In this document: positions 1 through 5,296 of the stretch, one piece after another
Layout: every line of letters begins with the position of its first letter
Position numbering within the stretch: position 1 is the stretch's first letter
Assembly (NCBI GenBank): GCA_014360105.1
Contig: JACIYD010000134.1
Coordinates: forward strand, 1-5,296
Source: Clostridia bacterium
GTDB taxonomy: Bacteria > Bacillota > DSM-521 > Neomoorellales > SLTJ01
DNA: 5,296 nucleotides
Direction of reading: 5' to 3'
Program-made: the position numbers and the translations under genes
Notes under the pieces: model-generated
The model's database searches: none
What the model saw: only the letters and a program-made list of their open reading frames with translations
What the model was told of the DNA's origin: nothing

Positions 1-7
1 ACTCCCT
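1..7 (-). promoter_or_regulatory. Possible ribosome binding site of the next gene downstream of mutM
   Basis: The minus strand ends in CAACAGGGAGT at the window edge. AGGGAG resembles a Shine-Dalgarno core, and a start codon for the next gene would then fall just outside the window, about 25-40 bases after the mutM stop. In Firmicutes polA-mutM is often followed by ytaF and/or coaE. Which gene follows here cannot be seen. Confidence 0.3.
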
Positions 8-31
8 GTTGCTGCGCGACCGCTCTGCCCC

Positions 32-850
32 TCATTGCTGGCATCCCGGACAGAAGTAGGTGCCCCGGCCGCCCAGCTTGATGCGGACCACCGGCGTACC
101 GCAGCGGTAGCAGGCCTTGCCGGCCCGTCCGTGAACCTGAAGGAAATCCTGATGTTGGCCGCTCGCACCTTGCCCGTCCACGTAATCCCGGATGCTGGTT
201 CCCCGGTGCTCGATGGCCTCCGTCAACACGTTCCGGATTGCCTCCGCCAGCGCCTCGGCCTCGCCCTTGCTAAGGGTAGCGGCCCGGCGCAGCGGATGCA
301 AGCCGGCGCGGTGGAGAATCTCGTCCGCATAGATGTTGCCGATGCCCGCGACAAAGCGCTGGTCCAGGAGAAGGGATTTGAGTGGCCGGTCGCGGCGCCA
401 AAACGCGGCGGCCCAACTGCCCCCGAGCCCCTCTCCCAGGGGCTCGGGCCCGAGGGCGGCCAGTCCTGCTACCTCCACGAGTTCCGTTTCCCTCACCAGC
501 CAGAGCCGGCCAAAGCGTCGGAGGTCCTCGTAAAGTAAGAAACCGTTGTCCAGGTGCCAGACCACGTGGGTGTGCTTGGAAAGAGGGCCGGGTGACGCTT
601 GCCATACCAGCCGCCCGGTAAGGCGCAGGTGCACCACCAGCACCCGCTCTTCCTCGAGGTAGAACAGCAGGTACTTGCCCCGGCGCGCAAGGGAGCGAAC
701 GGTAGCGCCTGCCTGAAGGCGGCAAAAGTCTTCCGGCCCGGGACGCGCCACTACGCGGGGCTGGTAGAGGGTTACTTCCCGGATGCGCTGCCCCAGGACG
801 TAGGGTGCGAGCGATTGCTTGATTGTCTCTACTTCCGGCAGCTCGGGCAC
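32..850 (-). CDS. mutM: Formamidopyrimidine-DNA glycosylase (Fpg/MutM), bifunctional glycosylase and AP lyase
   Basis: Removes oxidised purines (8-oxoguanine, FapyG) from DNA and cleaves the abasic site by beta/delta elimination, in cytoplasmic base excision repair. The 272-residue length is normal for the family. It begins MPELPEVET, so after Met removal Pro2 is the Schiff-base nucleophile and Glu3 the acid/base. Other landmarks are Lys59 (RRGKYL), the RRFG loop (Arg111, Phe113), the LGPEPL hinge at 133-138, the helix-two-turn-helix GIGNIYADE with Asn172, and a C-terminal zinc finger with Cys247, Cys250, Cys267 and Cys270 plus the DNA-binding Arg262. All of these are visible in the sequence. 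The intercalating Met of the N-domain loop is Leu77 here (HLRLTGRL). The start is GTG, fixed by the obligatory N-terminal Pro and by GGAGGG six bases upstream. The gene lies 18 bases after the polA stop, so the two are very probably cotranscribed. Confidence 0.97.
   Translation of the reverse strand: MPELPEVETIKQSLAPYVLGQRIREVTLYQPRVVARPGPEDFCRLQAGATVRSLARRGKYLLFYLEEERVLVVHLRLTGRLVWQASPGPLSKHTHVVWHLDNGFLLYEDLRRFGRLWLVRETELVEVAGLAALGPEPLGEGLGGSWAAAFWRRDRPLKSLLLDQRFVAGIGNIYADEILHRAGLHPLRRAATLSKGEAEALAEAIRNVLTEAIEHRGTSIRDYVDGQGASGQHQDFLQVHGRAGKACYRCGTPVVRIKLGGRGTYFCPGCQQ
422..454. repeat. Perfect 11-bp inverted repeat plus overlapping 12-bp palindrome inside mutM
   Basis: CCCGAGCCCCT (422-432) and AGGGGCTCGGG (438-448) are perfect inverted repeats separated by the five bases CTCCC. 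The right arm overlaps the perfect palindrome CTCGGGCCCGAG (443-454), so the right arm can pair either with the left arm or within the palindrome. The stretch encodes the LGPEPLGEGLGG segment at the interdomain hinge of MutM. No T-run follows on either strand, so it does not look like an intrinsic terminator. It may simply result from GC-rich Gly/Pro/Leu codons. Confidence 0.7.
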
Positions 851-856
851 CGGCTT

Positions 857-862
857 CCCTCC
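857..862 (-). promoter_or_regulatory. Ribosome binding site of mutM
   Basis: GGAGGG on the minus strand, six bases before the GTG start at 850-848 and inside the 18-base gap after polA. It supports the GTG start and independent reinitiation on a polA-mutM transcript. Confidence 0.8.
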
Positions 863-868
863 AGCGGG

Positions 869-3511
869 TCAGGACGGCCACGGTTCGAGGTCGTACCAGT
901 TTGGCCCGTACTTCAAGTCGACCACCAGCGGAACACGAAGGGGCAGGGCGTTTTCCATATATTGTTTTGCCAGGGCCGTAACCGTGTCCAGTTCCTCGCG
1001 CGGCACATCGAAGATGAGTTCGTCGTGCACTTGCAGCACCATCTCGCTCTTCAGCCCTGCCGCGTCCAAAGCGCGATAGAGCTTTACCATCGCCAGTTTG
1101 ATGATGTCGGCCGCGCTACCCTGAATGGGGGTGTTCATTGCCGTCCGCTCACCGAAGTTGCGCGTGGCGGGGTCGCGGCTGAAGAGATCCGGCAGGTAAC
1201 GGCGCCGGTTGAGCAGGGTGGTGACGTAACCGTCCTCCTTCGCCCTTGCCACGACCTCGTCTACATACCTCTTGACCCCTGGGTAGCGCTGAAAGTAGCG
1301 GTCGATGTACCCCCGCGCCTCTTGGCGACTGATGCCCAGGTCCCTGGCCAGCCCGTATTCACTAATGCCGTAAACAATCCCAAAATTTACTGCCTTAGCC
1401 CGGCGTCGCATTTCAGGTGTCACTTGGTCCGGGCTCACCCCGAAAACTTCACAGGCCGTACGGGTATGAATGTCCTCGCCCTCGTGGAAGGCGGCAGTCA
1501 GGCCTTCATCTTCCGAAATATGGGCCAGGACCCGCAGCTCAATCTGGGAATAATCCGCCGTCAGGATCACGCGGTCCGCACTTGAGGGACCAAAAGCCTT
1601 ACGCAGCCGCCGCCCCAGCTCCAACCGTACGGGGATGTTCTGCAGGTTGGGCTCCGCACTGCTCAGCCGACCGGTGGCGGTAATGGTCTGGTGAAAGGTG
1701 GTGTGTATCTTGCCGGTCTCCGGGTGGATGAGGGGACGCAAACCGTCGATGTAGGTCGATTTCAGTTTCATCAAAGTCCGGTATTCCAGCACCCGGGCGG
1801 CAATCGGGTGGATTGCCGCCAACTCCTCCAGCACCGCCGCACTGGTCGAATAGCCGGTTTTTGTCTTGCGCCCCCGCGGCAAGCCCAACTTCTCAAAAAG
1901 AATAACGCCTAACTGGCGCGGCGAGTTCACGTTGAACTCCTCGCCGGCCAGGCGGTATATCTCGGCGGCCACGGCTTCCATGCCCGCACCCAATTCGTCG
2001 CCCAACACTTCTAGCTGTTGCCCGTCGACCTTTATTCCGGCCAATTCCATTGCCGCCAAAACCCGTACCAGGGGCAGTTCGACTTCGTAATAGAGCCTTT
2101 CCATCTGCAAGAGCTTTATTTGCGGCTCGAGAACCGCGGCCAACTCCAGGACGCCGGCCGCCGCCTTGGCCGCCTCCTCCTCCGGGGTGGCCGCCGGCGG
2201 GCGCCGCTTGCCTTCGCGCGCCAAAAGTTCTCCCAGGGGATACCCGGGGGCACCGGGGTCGCGCAGATAAGCCATCAGCATAGTATCGCCTGCCGGCCAC
2301 CACAAGGGTACCCCTTGGCGCGCCAGAGCCACCAGGATCGCTTTTAAATCGTGGCCGAAAATGGCCGCCCTCGTCTGTGCGAAAAAGTCACCCAGAACCG
2401 CCCAGGGAGGGCCATTCCTTAAAGCGTAGACCGCCGGCGGCGCCCCCGGGCAGGCCAGGCCTAACGCCAGAACCGGCGCCCGGAGGTAGTCCGTTCCCTG
2501 CCAGACAAGCGTTATCGCGCCCCTGCCCGCAGCCTCCAGAGCCGCAAGATAGCGCTTCAGCTCATCGGGGGAGTGTAGCTCGTGCCACCCCGAGGGGGCA
2601 GCAGGCGGCCCTTCCTGCTCCGCCTGGGCCGTTTCGCGCTCCGGTTCCTGGTTTTGGACCAGTTTCATCAAACTCTTGAATTCCAGTTCTTCGAACAGGG
2701 CGCGTAATTGTTCCCGGTCCGGGGGCCGGTGGCGGCAGGTTTCCCAATCCACCGTGAGCGGGACCTGGCAGTAGATCGTGGCCAGAGCCTTGCTCATCCG
2801 GGCCTGATCGGCATGCGCCGCCAGCTTTTCCCCCAGGGATCTCGGAGAAAGGTGGTCAAGATGGGTAAGGAGATTCTCCAAAGAGCCATACTCTCTGATC
2901 AAGCGCAGGGCCGTTTTCTCCCCAATGCCGGGGACGCCGGGGATATTATCCGAAGCGTCCCCCATCAAGGCCTTAAGGTCCGCCACCTGCCGGGGTTCGA
3001 TCCCGAGTTCCCGCGCCAAAATCTCAGGATCGTACAACTGTACCTGGGAAATTCCCTTTTTGACCAGTAACGCCTTGGTCCGGGCGGAAACCAGTTGCAG
3101 CGTATCGCGGTCGCCGCTAACGATTACCGTCTCCAATCCCACCTCTTCCGCCTGCCGCGCAAGCGTCCCGATCAGGTCGTCCGCTTCGTAGCCTTCCGCC
3201 TCAAAAGTGGAAATGTTAAACGCCGCGAGGATGCGTTTTACCAGGGTAAACTGGGTGCGCAGCTCTTCCGGTGTTTCCTTCCGCTGCCCCTTATACCCCT
3301 GGTATTGCTCGTGGCGAAACGTCACCCGGCCGCGGTCAAAGGCCACGGCAATATGGGTCGGCTTCTCCTGTTCCAACGCCTTGAGCAGCATGGTCGTAAA
3401 GCCGTAAGCGGCGTTGGTAAATACACCCTCCCGGGTGCTAAGCAGGGGCAGGGCGTGAAAAGCGCGGTGCACCAAGCTGTTACCGTCGAGGATGAGCAGC
3501 TTCCCCGGCAA
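869..3511 (-). CDS. polA: DNA polymerase I with 5'-3' nuclease and inactive proofreading domain
   Basis: Family A polymerase that fills repair gaps and removes RNA primers with its 5' nuclease; 880 residues from the TTG chosen here. The N-terminal 5' nuclease (about 1-285) keeps its metal-binding acids: Asp9, Glu109/Asp111/Asp112 (YEADD), Asp134/Asp136 (SGDRD), Asp185/Asp188 (GDASDN), then the helix-hairpin GVPGIGEKTA (192-201). After a Glu/Gln/Pro linker, residues about 305-465 correspond to the 3'-5' exonuclease fold, but the DxE, the Asp of NLKYD and the YxxxD motifs are gone, so proofreading should be absent, as in Bacillus and Thermus Pol I. The polymerase domain (about 470-880) is intact: motif A DYSQIELR (Asp653, Glu658), motif B with Lys706, Phe710 and Tyr714, and motif C VHDE (His829, Asp830, Glu831). 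Phe710 is the dideoxynucleotide-discriminating type. An in-frame TTG six codons upstream (3529) is possible, but GGGAGGG lies between the two, exactly six bases before 3511. mutM follows. Confidence 0.97.
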   Translation of the reverse strand: MPGKLLILDGNSLVHRAFHALPLLSTREGVFTNAAYGFTTMLLKALEQEKPTHIAVAFDRGRVTFRHEQYQGYKGQRKETPEELRTQFTLVKRILAAFNISTFEAEGYEADDLIGTLARQAEEVGLETVIVSGDRDTLQLVSARTKALLVKKGISQVQLYDPEILARELGIEPRQVADLKALMGDASDNIPGVPGIGEKTALRLIREYGSLENLLTHLDHLSPRSLGEKLAAHADQARMSKALATIYCQVPLTVDWETCRHRPPDREQLRALFEELEFKSLMKLVQNQEPERETAQAEQEGPPAAPSGWHELHSPDELKRYLAALEAAGRGAITLVWQGTDYLRAPVLALGLACPGAPPAVYALRNGPPWAVLGDFFAQTRAAIFGHDLKAILVALARQGVPLWWPAGDTMLMAYLRDPGAPGYPLGELLAREGKRRPPAATPEEEAAKAAAGVLELAAVLEPQIKLLQMERLYYEVELPLVRVLAAMELAGIKVDGQQLEVLGDELGAGMEAVAAEIYRLAGEEFNVNSPRQLGVILFEKLGLPRGRKTKTGYSTSAAVLEELAAIHPIAARVLEYRTLMKLKSTYIDGLRPLIHPETGKIHTTFHQTITATGRLSSAEPNLQNIPVRLELGRRLRKAFGPSSADRVILTADYSQIELRVLAHISEDEGLTAAFHEGEDIHTRTACEVFGVSPDQVTPEMRRRAKAVNFGIVYGISEYGLARDLGISRQEARGYIDRYFQRYPGVKRYVDEVVARAKEDGYVTTLLNRRRYLPDLFSRDPATRNFGERTAMNTPIQGSAADIIKLAMVKLYRALDAAGLKSEMVLQVHDELIFDVPREELDTVTALAKQYMENALPLRVPLVVDLKYGPNWYDLEPWPS

Positions 3512-3517
3512 GCAAAT

Positions 3518-3524
3518 CCCTCCC
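3518..3524 (-). promoter_or_regulatory. Ribosome binding site that decides the polA start
   Basis: GGGAGGG on the minus strand, then ATTTGC, then TTG (3511-3509). The spacing of six bases is ideal. The upstream in-frame TTG at 3529 has only a weak AGGG about nine bases before it, and starting there would translate through this site. Confidence 0.75.
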
Positions 3525-3589
3525 GGCAAACGGACGACCCTGGTAAGAACAAATTCGGTGAGCAGAGGAAGATTCCTGCCCCGCCCGCC

Positions 3590-3814
3590 CTACGGGCTGC
3601 GGTAATCCTCAAGGTGGGGTTGACCTTCCAGGGTCACCTTTACCGCCGAACCCAGGACGTCTTGGGGGCACGCCTCCATTCCCGGCGCGGCTTTAGGTTC
3701 CCCACCGCCCAGCCGGACCCCCGGGTCTTTTCCTCCCGCCAGCCAAGGACAGGCGGCCCCAGAGGGCCTTCTTTGCCGTTGCCTCGCCCTGTCCCGGAAG
3801 CGTTCTCTTGCCAT
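3590..3814 (-). CDS. Small hypothetical protein in the polA leader (74 residues, uncertain)
   Basis: I do not recognise this protein. It opens with ATG preceded by GGGGGGTGATCCC, which matches the extended anti-Shine-Dalgarno complement GGAGGTGATCC except for one A-to-G change that still allows wobble pairing. The core-to-start spacing is seven bases. The product starts with an Arg-rich segment (eight Arg in residues 1-16). A Gly/Pro-rich middle with two Cys-Pro pairs (Cys22, Cys49) follows, and then a more protein-like tail (VLGSAVKVTLEGQPHLEDY). There is no signal peptide or membrane segment. By my count GC is about 74% at codon position 1, 59% at position 2 and 66% at position 3, which is ambiguous because position 2 is unusually GC-rich for a gene. 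It ends with TAG 78 bases before the polA start and could be a leader peptide, a small operon member or chance. Confidence 0.35.
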   Translation of the reverse strand: MARERFRDRARQRQRRPSGAACPWLAGGKDPGVRLGGGEPKAAPGMEACPQDVLGSAVKVTLEGQPHLEDYRSP

Positions 3815-3827
3815 GGGATCACCCCCC
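3815..3827 (-). promoter_or_regulatory. Extended Shine-Dalgarno before the small reading frame
   Basis: GGGGGGTGATCCC directly abuts the ATG at 3814. It can pair with the 16S rRNA tail over about eleven bases with one G-U wobble. This is the main argument that 3814-3590 is translated. Confidence 0.45.
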
Positions 3828-3937
3828 GAATTCCAGTTTCTGGGGCCTAAGCCTTGGTTTACCCCGTTGGTTTTCTTGCCTTCGTTGTGCGCCTGCGGCC
3901 CACCAGATCAGGTCCATATTCATATTCTGCCCCAAAT

Positions 3938-3980
3938 AAAAAAAGAGCCGGTGCCCGTGGGGCCCTTCGCCCCCGGCACC
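3938..3980 (-). terminator. Rho-independent terminator of the acyl-CoA ligase gene
   Basis: On the minus strand GGTGCC (3980-3975) pairs with GGCACC (3955-3950). Next to it an inner GGGG/CCCC stem encloses a loop with CGAAGGG, separated from the outer stem by a small asymmetric internal loop. GGCTC and a run of seven T (3944-3938) follow. It lies 66 bases past the ligase stop and points the same way. No T-run flanks the stem on the plus strand, so it acts in one direction only. It separates the ligase unit from polA-mutM. Confidence 0.88.
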
Positions 3981-4038
3981 CGCCAACCCGCTACCCGGCT
4001 AAGCCGTGAAACCTTAAGCCCGCGACCGGCCGCGGCAG

Positions 4039-4045
4039 CCTCCTT
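4039..4045 (-). promoter_or_regulatory. Orphan Shine-Dalgarno-like AAGGAGG after the ligase stop
   Basis: TAA is followed immediately by AAGGAGG on the minus strand, a near-perfect ribosome binding site. No ATG, GTG or TTG follows at usable spacing; the next bases are CTGCCGCGGCCGGTCGCG. It may be a remnant of a lost downstream gene or coincidence. Confidence 0.4.
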
Positions 4046-5296
4046 TTATACTGCCTCGCTCCATTTTCCATAGCGCTCGCGCAAAACACGGTGCAGGATT
4101 TTGCCCGTAGCCGTGCGCGGCATCTCTTCCTCCTTGATGAAGTCTACCGTCTTCGGGCGCTTATAGCCGGCAATCTTGCCCTTGCAGAATTCGATGATGT
4201 CGTTTGCCAGTTCTTCGCTGGGAGTATAGCCTTCGTGCAGGATAACGATCGCTTTGACCGCCTCGCCCCATTTGGGGTCGGGCACGCCGATTACGGCCAC
4301 GTCTTTGACCGCCGGGTGAGCGCCGACTACGTTCTCCACCTCGGAAGGATAAACGTTTTCGCCGCCGGTGATAATCATGTTCGCTTTGCGGTCAACCAGG
4401 TAGTAATAGCCTTCTTCGTCCTTTCTTGCCATGTCGCCTGCGCTGAACCACTCGCCCCGGAAGACCTCCTTGGTCTTCTCCGGATCCTTCCAGTATTCGC
4501 GGAAGCAGTTTGGGGAGCGCGAATAAAGCTCGCCCACTTCACCGAGGGGCACTTCCCTGCCTTCCTCGTCCATAAGCTTGATTTGGTCCACGCCAAAAAT
4601 CTCCCGCCCGATCGAACCCAATTTCTTGAACTGGTCCTCCGGACGCAGGAGGGTGATGAGCCCGGCCTCTGTCGAGCCGTAAGCCTCCCAGAGTTCGGCG
4701 TTCTTGAAGTACTCCATAATAGCGAGCTTAAGGTCTTTGCGGGCCGGGGCCGAAGAAATGAGGAGCTGCCGGATACTACTGACGTCGTATTTGCGCTTAA
4801 CCTCGTCGGGCAAGGCCAGGATCATGATATAGTGAGTGGGCACCAGCGAGGTAAAGGTAACCTTGAACTCGGCGATCGTCTTTAGCAGGTCCTCCGGGTC
4901 AAAGCTGACCATGTTGTAGACCATTACCGGGGCGGTAACATAGGTATAAGGGAAGGAATAATAAATGGAATTAACGTGGCACATGGGCATAACCAGCATA
5001 ACCTTGTCGGTCGGCCTGACCCCCATGTTGATGTTGTTGAGCATGTATTGGGCAATGTAGCTTTCGTGGGTACGCAGTACACCTTTCGGCCTTCCGGTGG
5101 TGCCGGAGGTATAAAGCAGGGTCCAGGGGTCGGCCGCATCAACCATTACGTCCGGCTCCTCGGGGGCGCCTGCGGCGATAACATCTTCATAATGACGATA
5201 GCCCTCCGGAGCCGGCCCCTCGCCCAGGTAGATGAAGTTGTCGGCGGCGACGGTGGGAAGATTCCGGCGAATACTATTTACGGCCTCGATAAACGG
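4046..5296 (-). CDS. AMP-forming acyl-CoA synthetase/ligase, N-terminus outside window (partial)
   Basis: Member of the ANL adenylate-forming superfamily, which activates a carboxylate with ATP to an acyl-AMP and then transfers the acyl group to CoA. The frame stays open from the window edge (codon at 5296-5294) to TAA, giving 416 residues; roughly the first 100-150 residues of a typical 500-560 residue enzyme are missing. The ATG at 5146 is internal, because the frame upstream of it reads as normal family sequence. Visible motifs are the P-loop YTSGTTGRPKG (62-72), MPMCHVNS (103-110), the SSAP nucleotide-site segment (181-184), YGSTEAG (206-212), AGD with Asp288, the hinge DRK (302-304), GGENVYPSEVE (311-321), and PRTATGK with the catalytic Lys399. 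The C-terminal domain is complete. The substrate cannot be read from the sequence: medium- or long-chain fatty acid, aromatic acid or carnitine-type are all possible. A terminator follows, so it is not cotranscribed with polA. Confidence 0.95.
   Translation of the reverse strand, partial: PFIEAVNSIRRNLPTVAADNFIYLGEGPAPEGYRHYEDVIAAGAPEEPDVMVDAADPWTLLYTSGTTGRPKGVLRTHESYIAQYMLNNINMGVRPTDKVMLVMPMCHVNSIYYSFPYTYVTAPVMVYNMVSFDPEDLLKTIAEFKVTFTSLVPTHYIMILALPDEVKRKYDVSSIRQLLISSAPARKDLKLAIMEYFKNAELWEAYGSTEAGLITLLRPEDQFKKLGSIGREIFGVDQIKLMDEEGREVPLGEVGELYSRSPNCFREYWKDPEKTKEVFRGEWFSAGDMARKDEEGYYYLVDRKANMIITGGENVYPSEVENVVGAHPAVKDVAVIGVPDPKWGEAVKAIVILHEGYTPSEELANDIIEFCKGKIAGYKRPKTVDFIKEEEMPRTATGKILHRVLRERYGKWSEAV

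Larger units (their letters stand above)
3512..4045. other. Region between the ligase stop and polA: terminator plus leader
   Basis: This 534-base stretch carries no recognisable gene. From the ligase side it holds an SD-like AAGGAGG right after the stop, an intrinsic terminator at 3980-3938, an AT-rich patch at about 3911-3945, the uncertain 74-codon frame (3814-3590) and the polA ribosome binding site. The AT-rich patch is the most likely place for a polA-operon promoter (it contains TATGAA on the minus strand), but I found no -35 element at a suitable spacing. No tRNA, riboswitch or other RNA was recognised. Confidence 0.6.

Noticed and set aside
599..1585. Long plus-strand open frame of 328 codons, and other long plus-strand frames
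   Set aside because: They lie antisense to mutM, polA or the ligase, show no family motifs, and are expected where a GC-rich gene leaves stop-poor complementary frames.
3583..3597. Small inverted repeat GCCCG/CGGGC at the end of the small reading frame
   Set aside because: Only a 5-bp stem with no T-run on either strand; not a terminator.
3715..3733. GGACCCCCGGGTCTTTT as a plus-strand terminator
   Set aside because: The stem is only four to five base pairs with a minimal loop and a short T-run, and there is no plus-strand gene to terminate.
3640..3822. 60-codon minus-strand frame starting with GTG at 3822
   Set aside because: Its GTG lies inside the extended Shine-Dalgarno of the overlapping ATG frame, it has no separate ribosome binding site, and the product has no recognisable features.
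3911..3945. Promoter for polA in the AT-rich patch
   Set aside because: TATGAA is present on the minus strand, but no -35-like hexamer sits 16-18 bases upstream; the upstream bases are the terminator T-run. Not strong enough to annotate as a promoter.
3813..4073. Plus-strand 86-codon frame spanning the leader and terminator
   Set aside because: It runs through the terminator stem and the ligase C-terminus, has no ribosome binding site, and gives a Pro-rich nonsense-like product.
4924..5142. Minus-strand 72-codon frame within the ligase
   Set aside because: It overlaps the ligase in another frame and has no motifs; it is a shadow of the real gene.

Overview
The window reads almost entirely on the minus strand and looks like chromosomal housekeeping DNA from a fairly GC-rich, probably Gram-positive bacterium. 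I infer a member of the Firmicutes/Clostridia, perhaps a thermophilic or syntrophic Peptococcaceae/Moorella-like lineage. The reasons are strong GGAGG-type Shine-Dalgarno (SD) sequences, TTG and GTG starts, a Pol I with a degenerate proofreading domain as in Bacillus-type enzymes, and a polA-mutM gene pair. The species cannot be fixed from this sequence alone.

Layout, in transcription order (right to left). Positions 5296-4046 hold the C-terminal 416 residues of an AMP-forming acyl-CoA synthetase/ligase whose N-terminus lies outside the window. An SD-like AAGGAGG with no start codon follows directly after its stop, and about 60 bases further on is a clear Rho-independent terminator (3980-3938). 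The next roughly 400 bases are a leader region before polA. They contain one unrecognised 74-codon reading frame (3814-3590) with an unusually good ribosome binding site but ambiguous codon composition. Then come polA (3511-869, DNA polymerase I) and, 18 bases later, mutM (850-32, formamidopyrimidine-DNA glycosylase). An SD-like AGGGAG at the left edge suggests that another gene of the same operon starts just outside.

Pol I and MutM fit together functionally. MutM excises oxidised purines such as 8-oxoguanine and nicks the strand, and Pol I fills the gap in base excision repair. The ligase is a separate transcription unit with no evident link to repair.

I found no mobile element, CRISPR array, RNA gene or recognisable defence system, and no convincing novel system. 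The points most worth a second look are the small leader reading frame, the orphan SD after the ligase, the Met-to-Leu change in the MutM intercalation loop, a strong hairpin/palindrome cluster inside mutM, and the polA start assignment.
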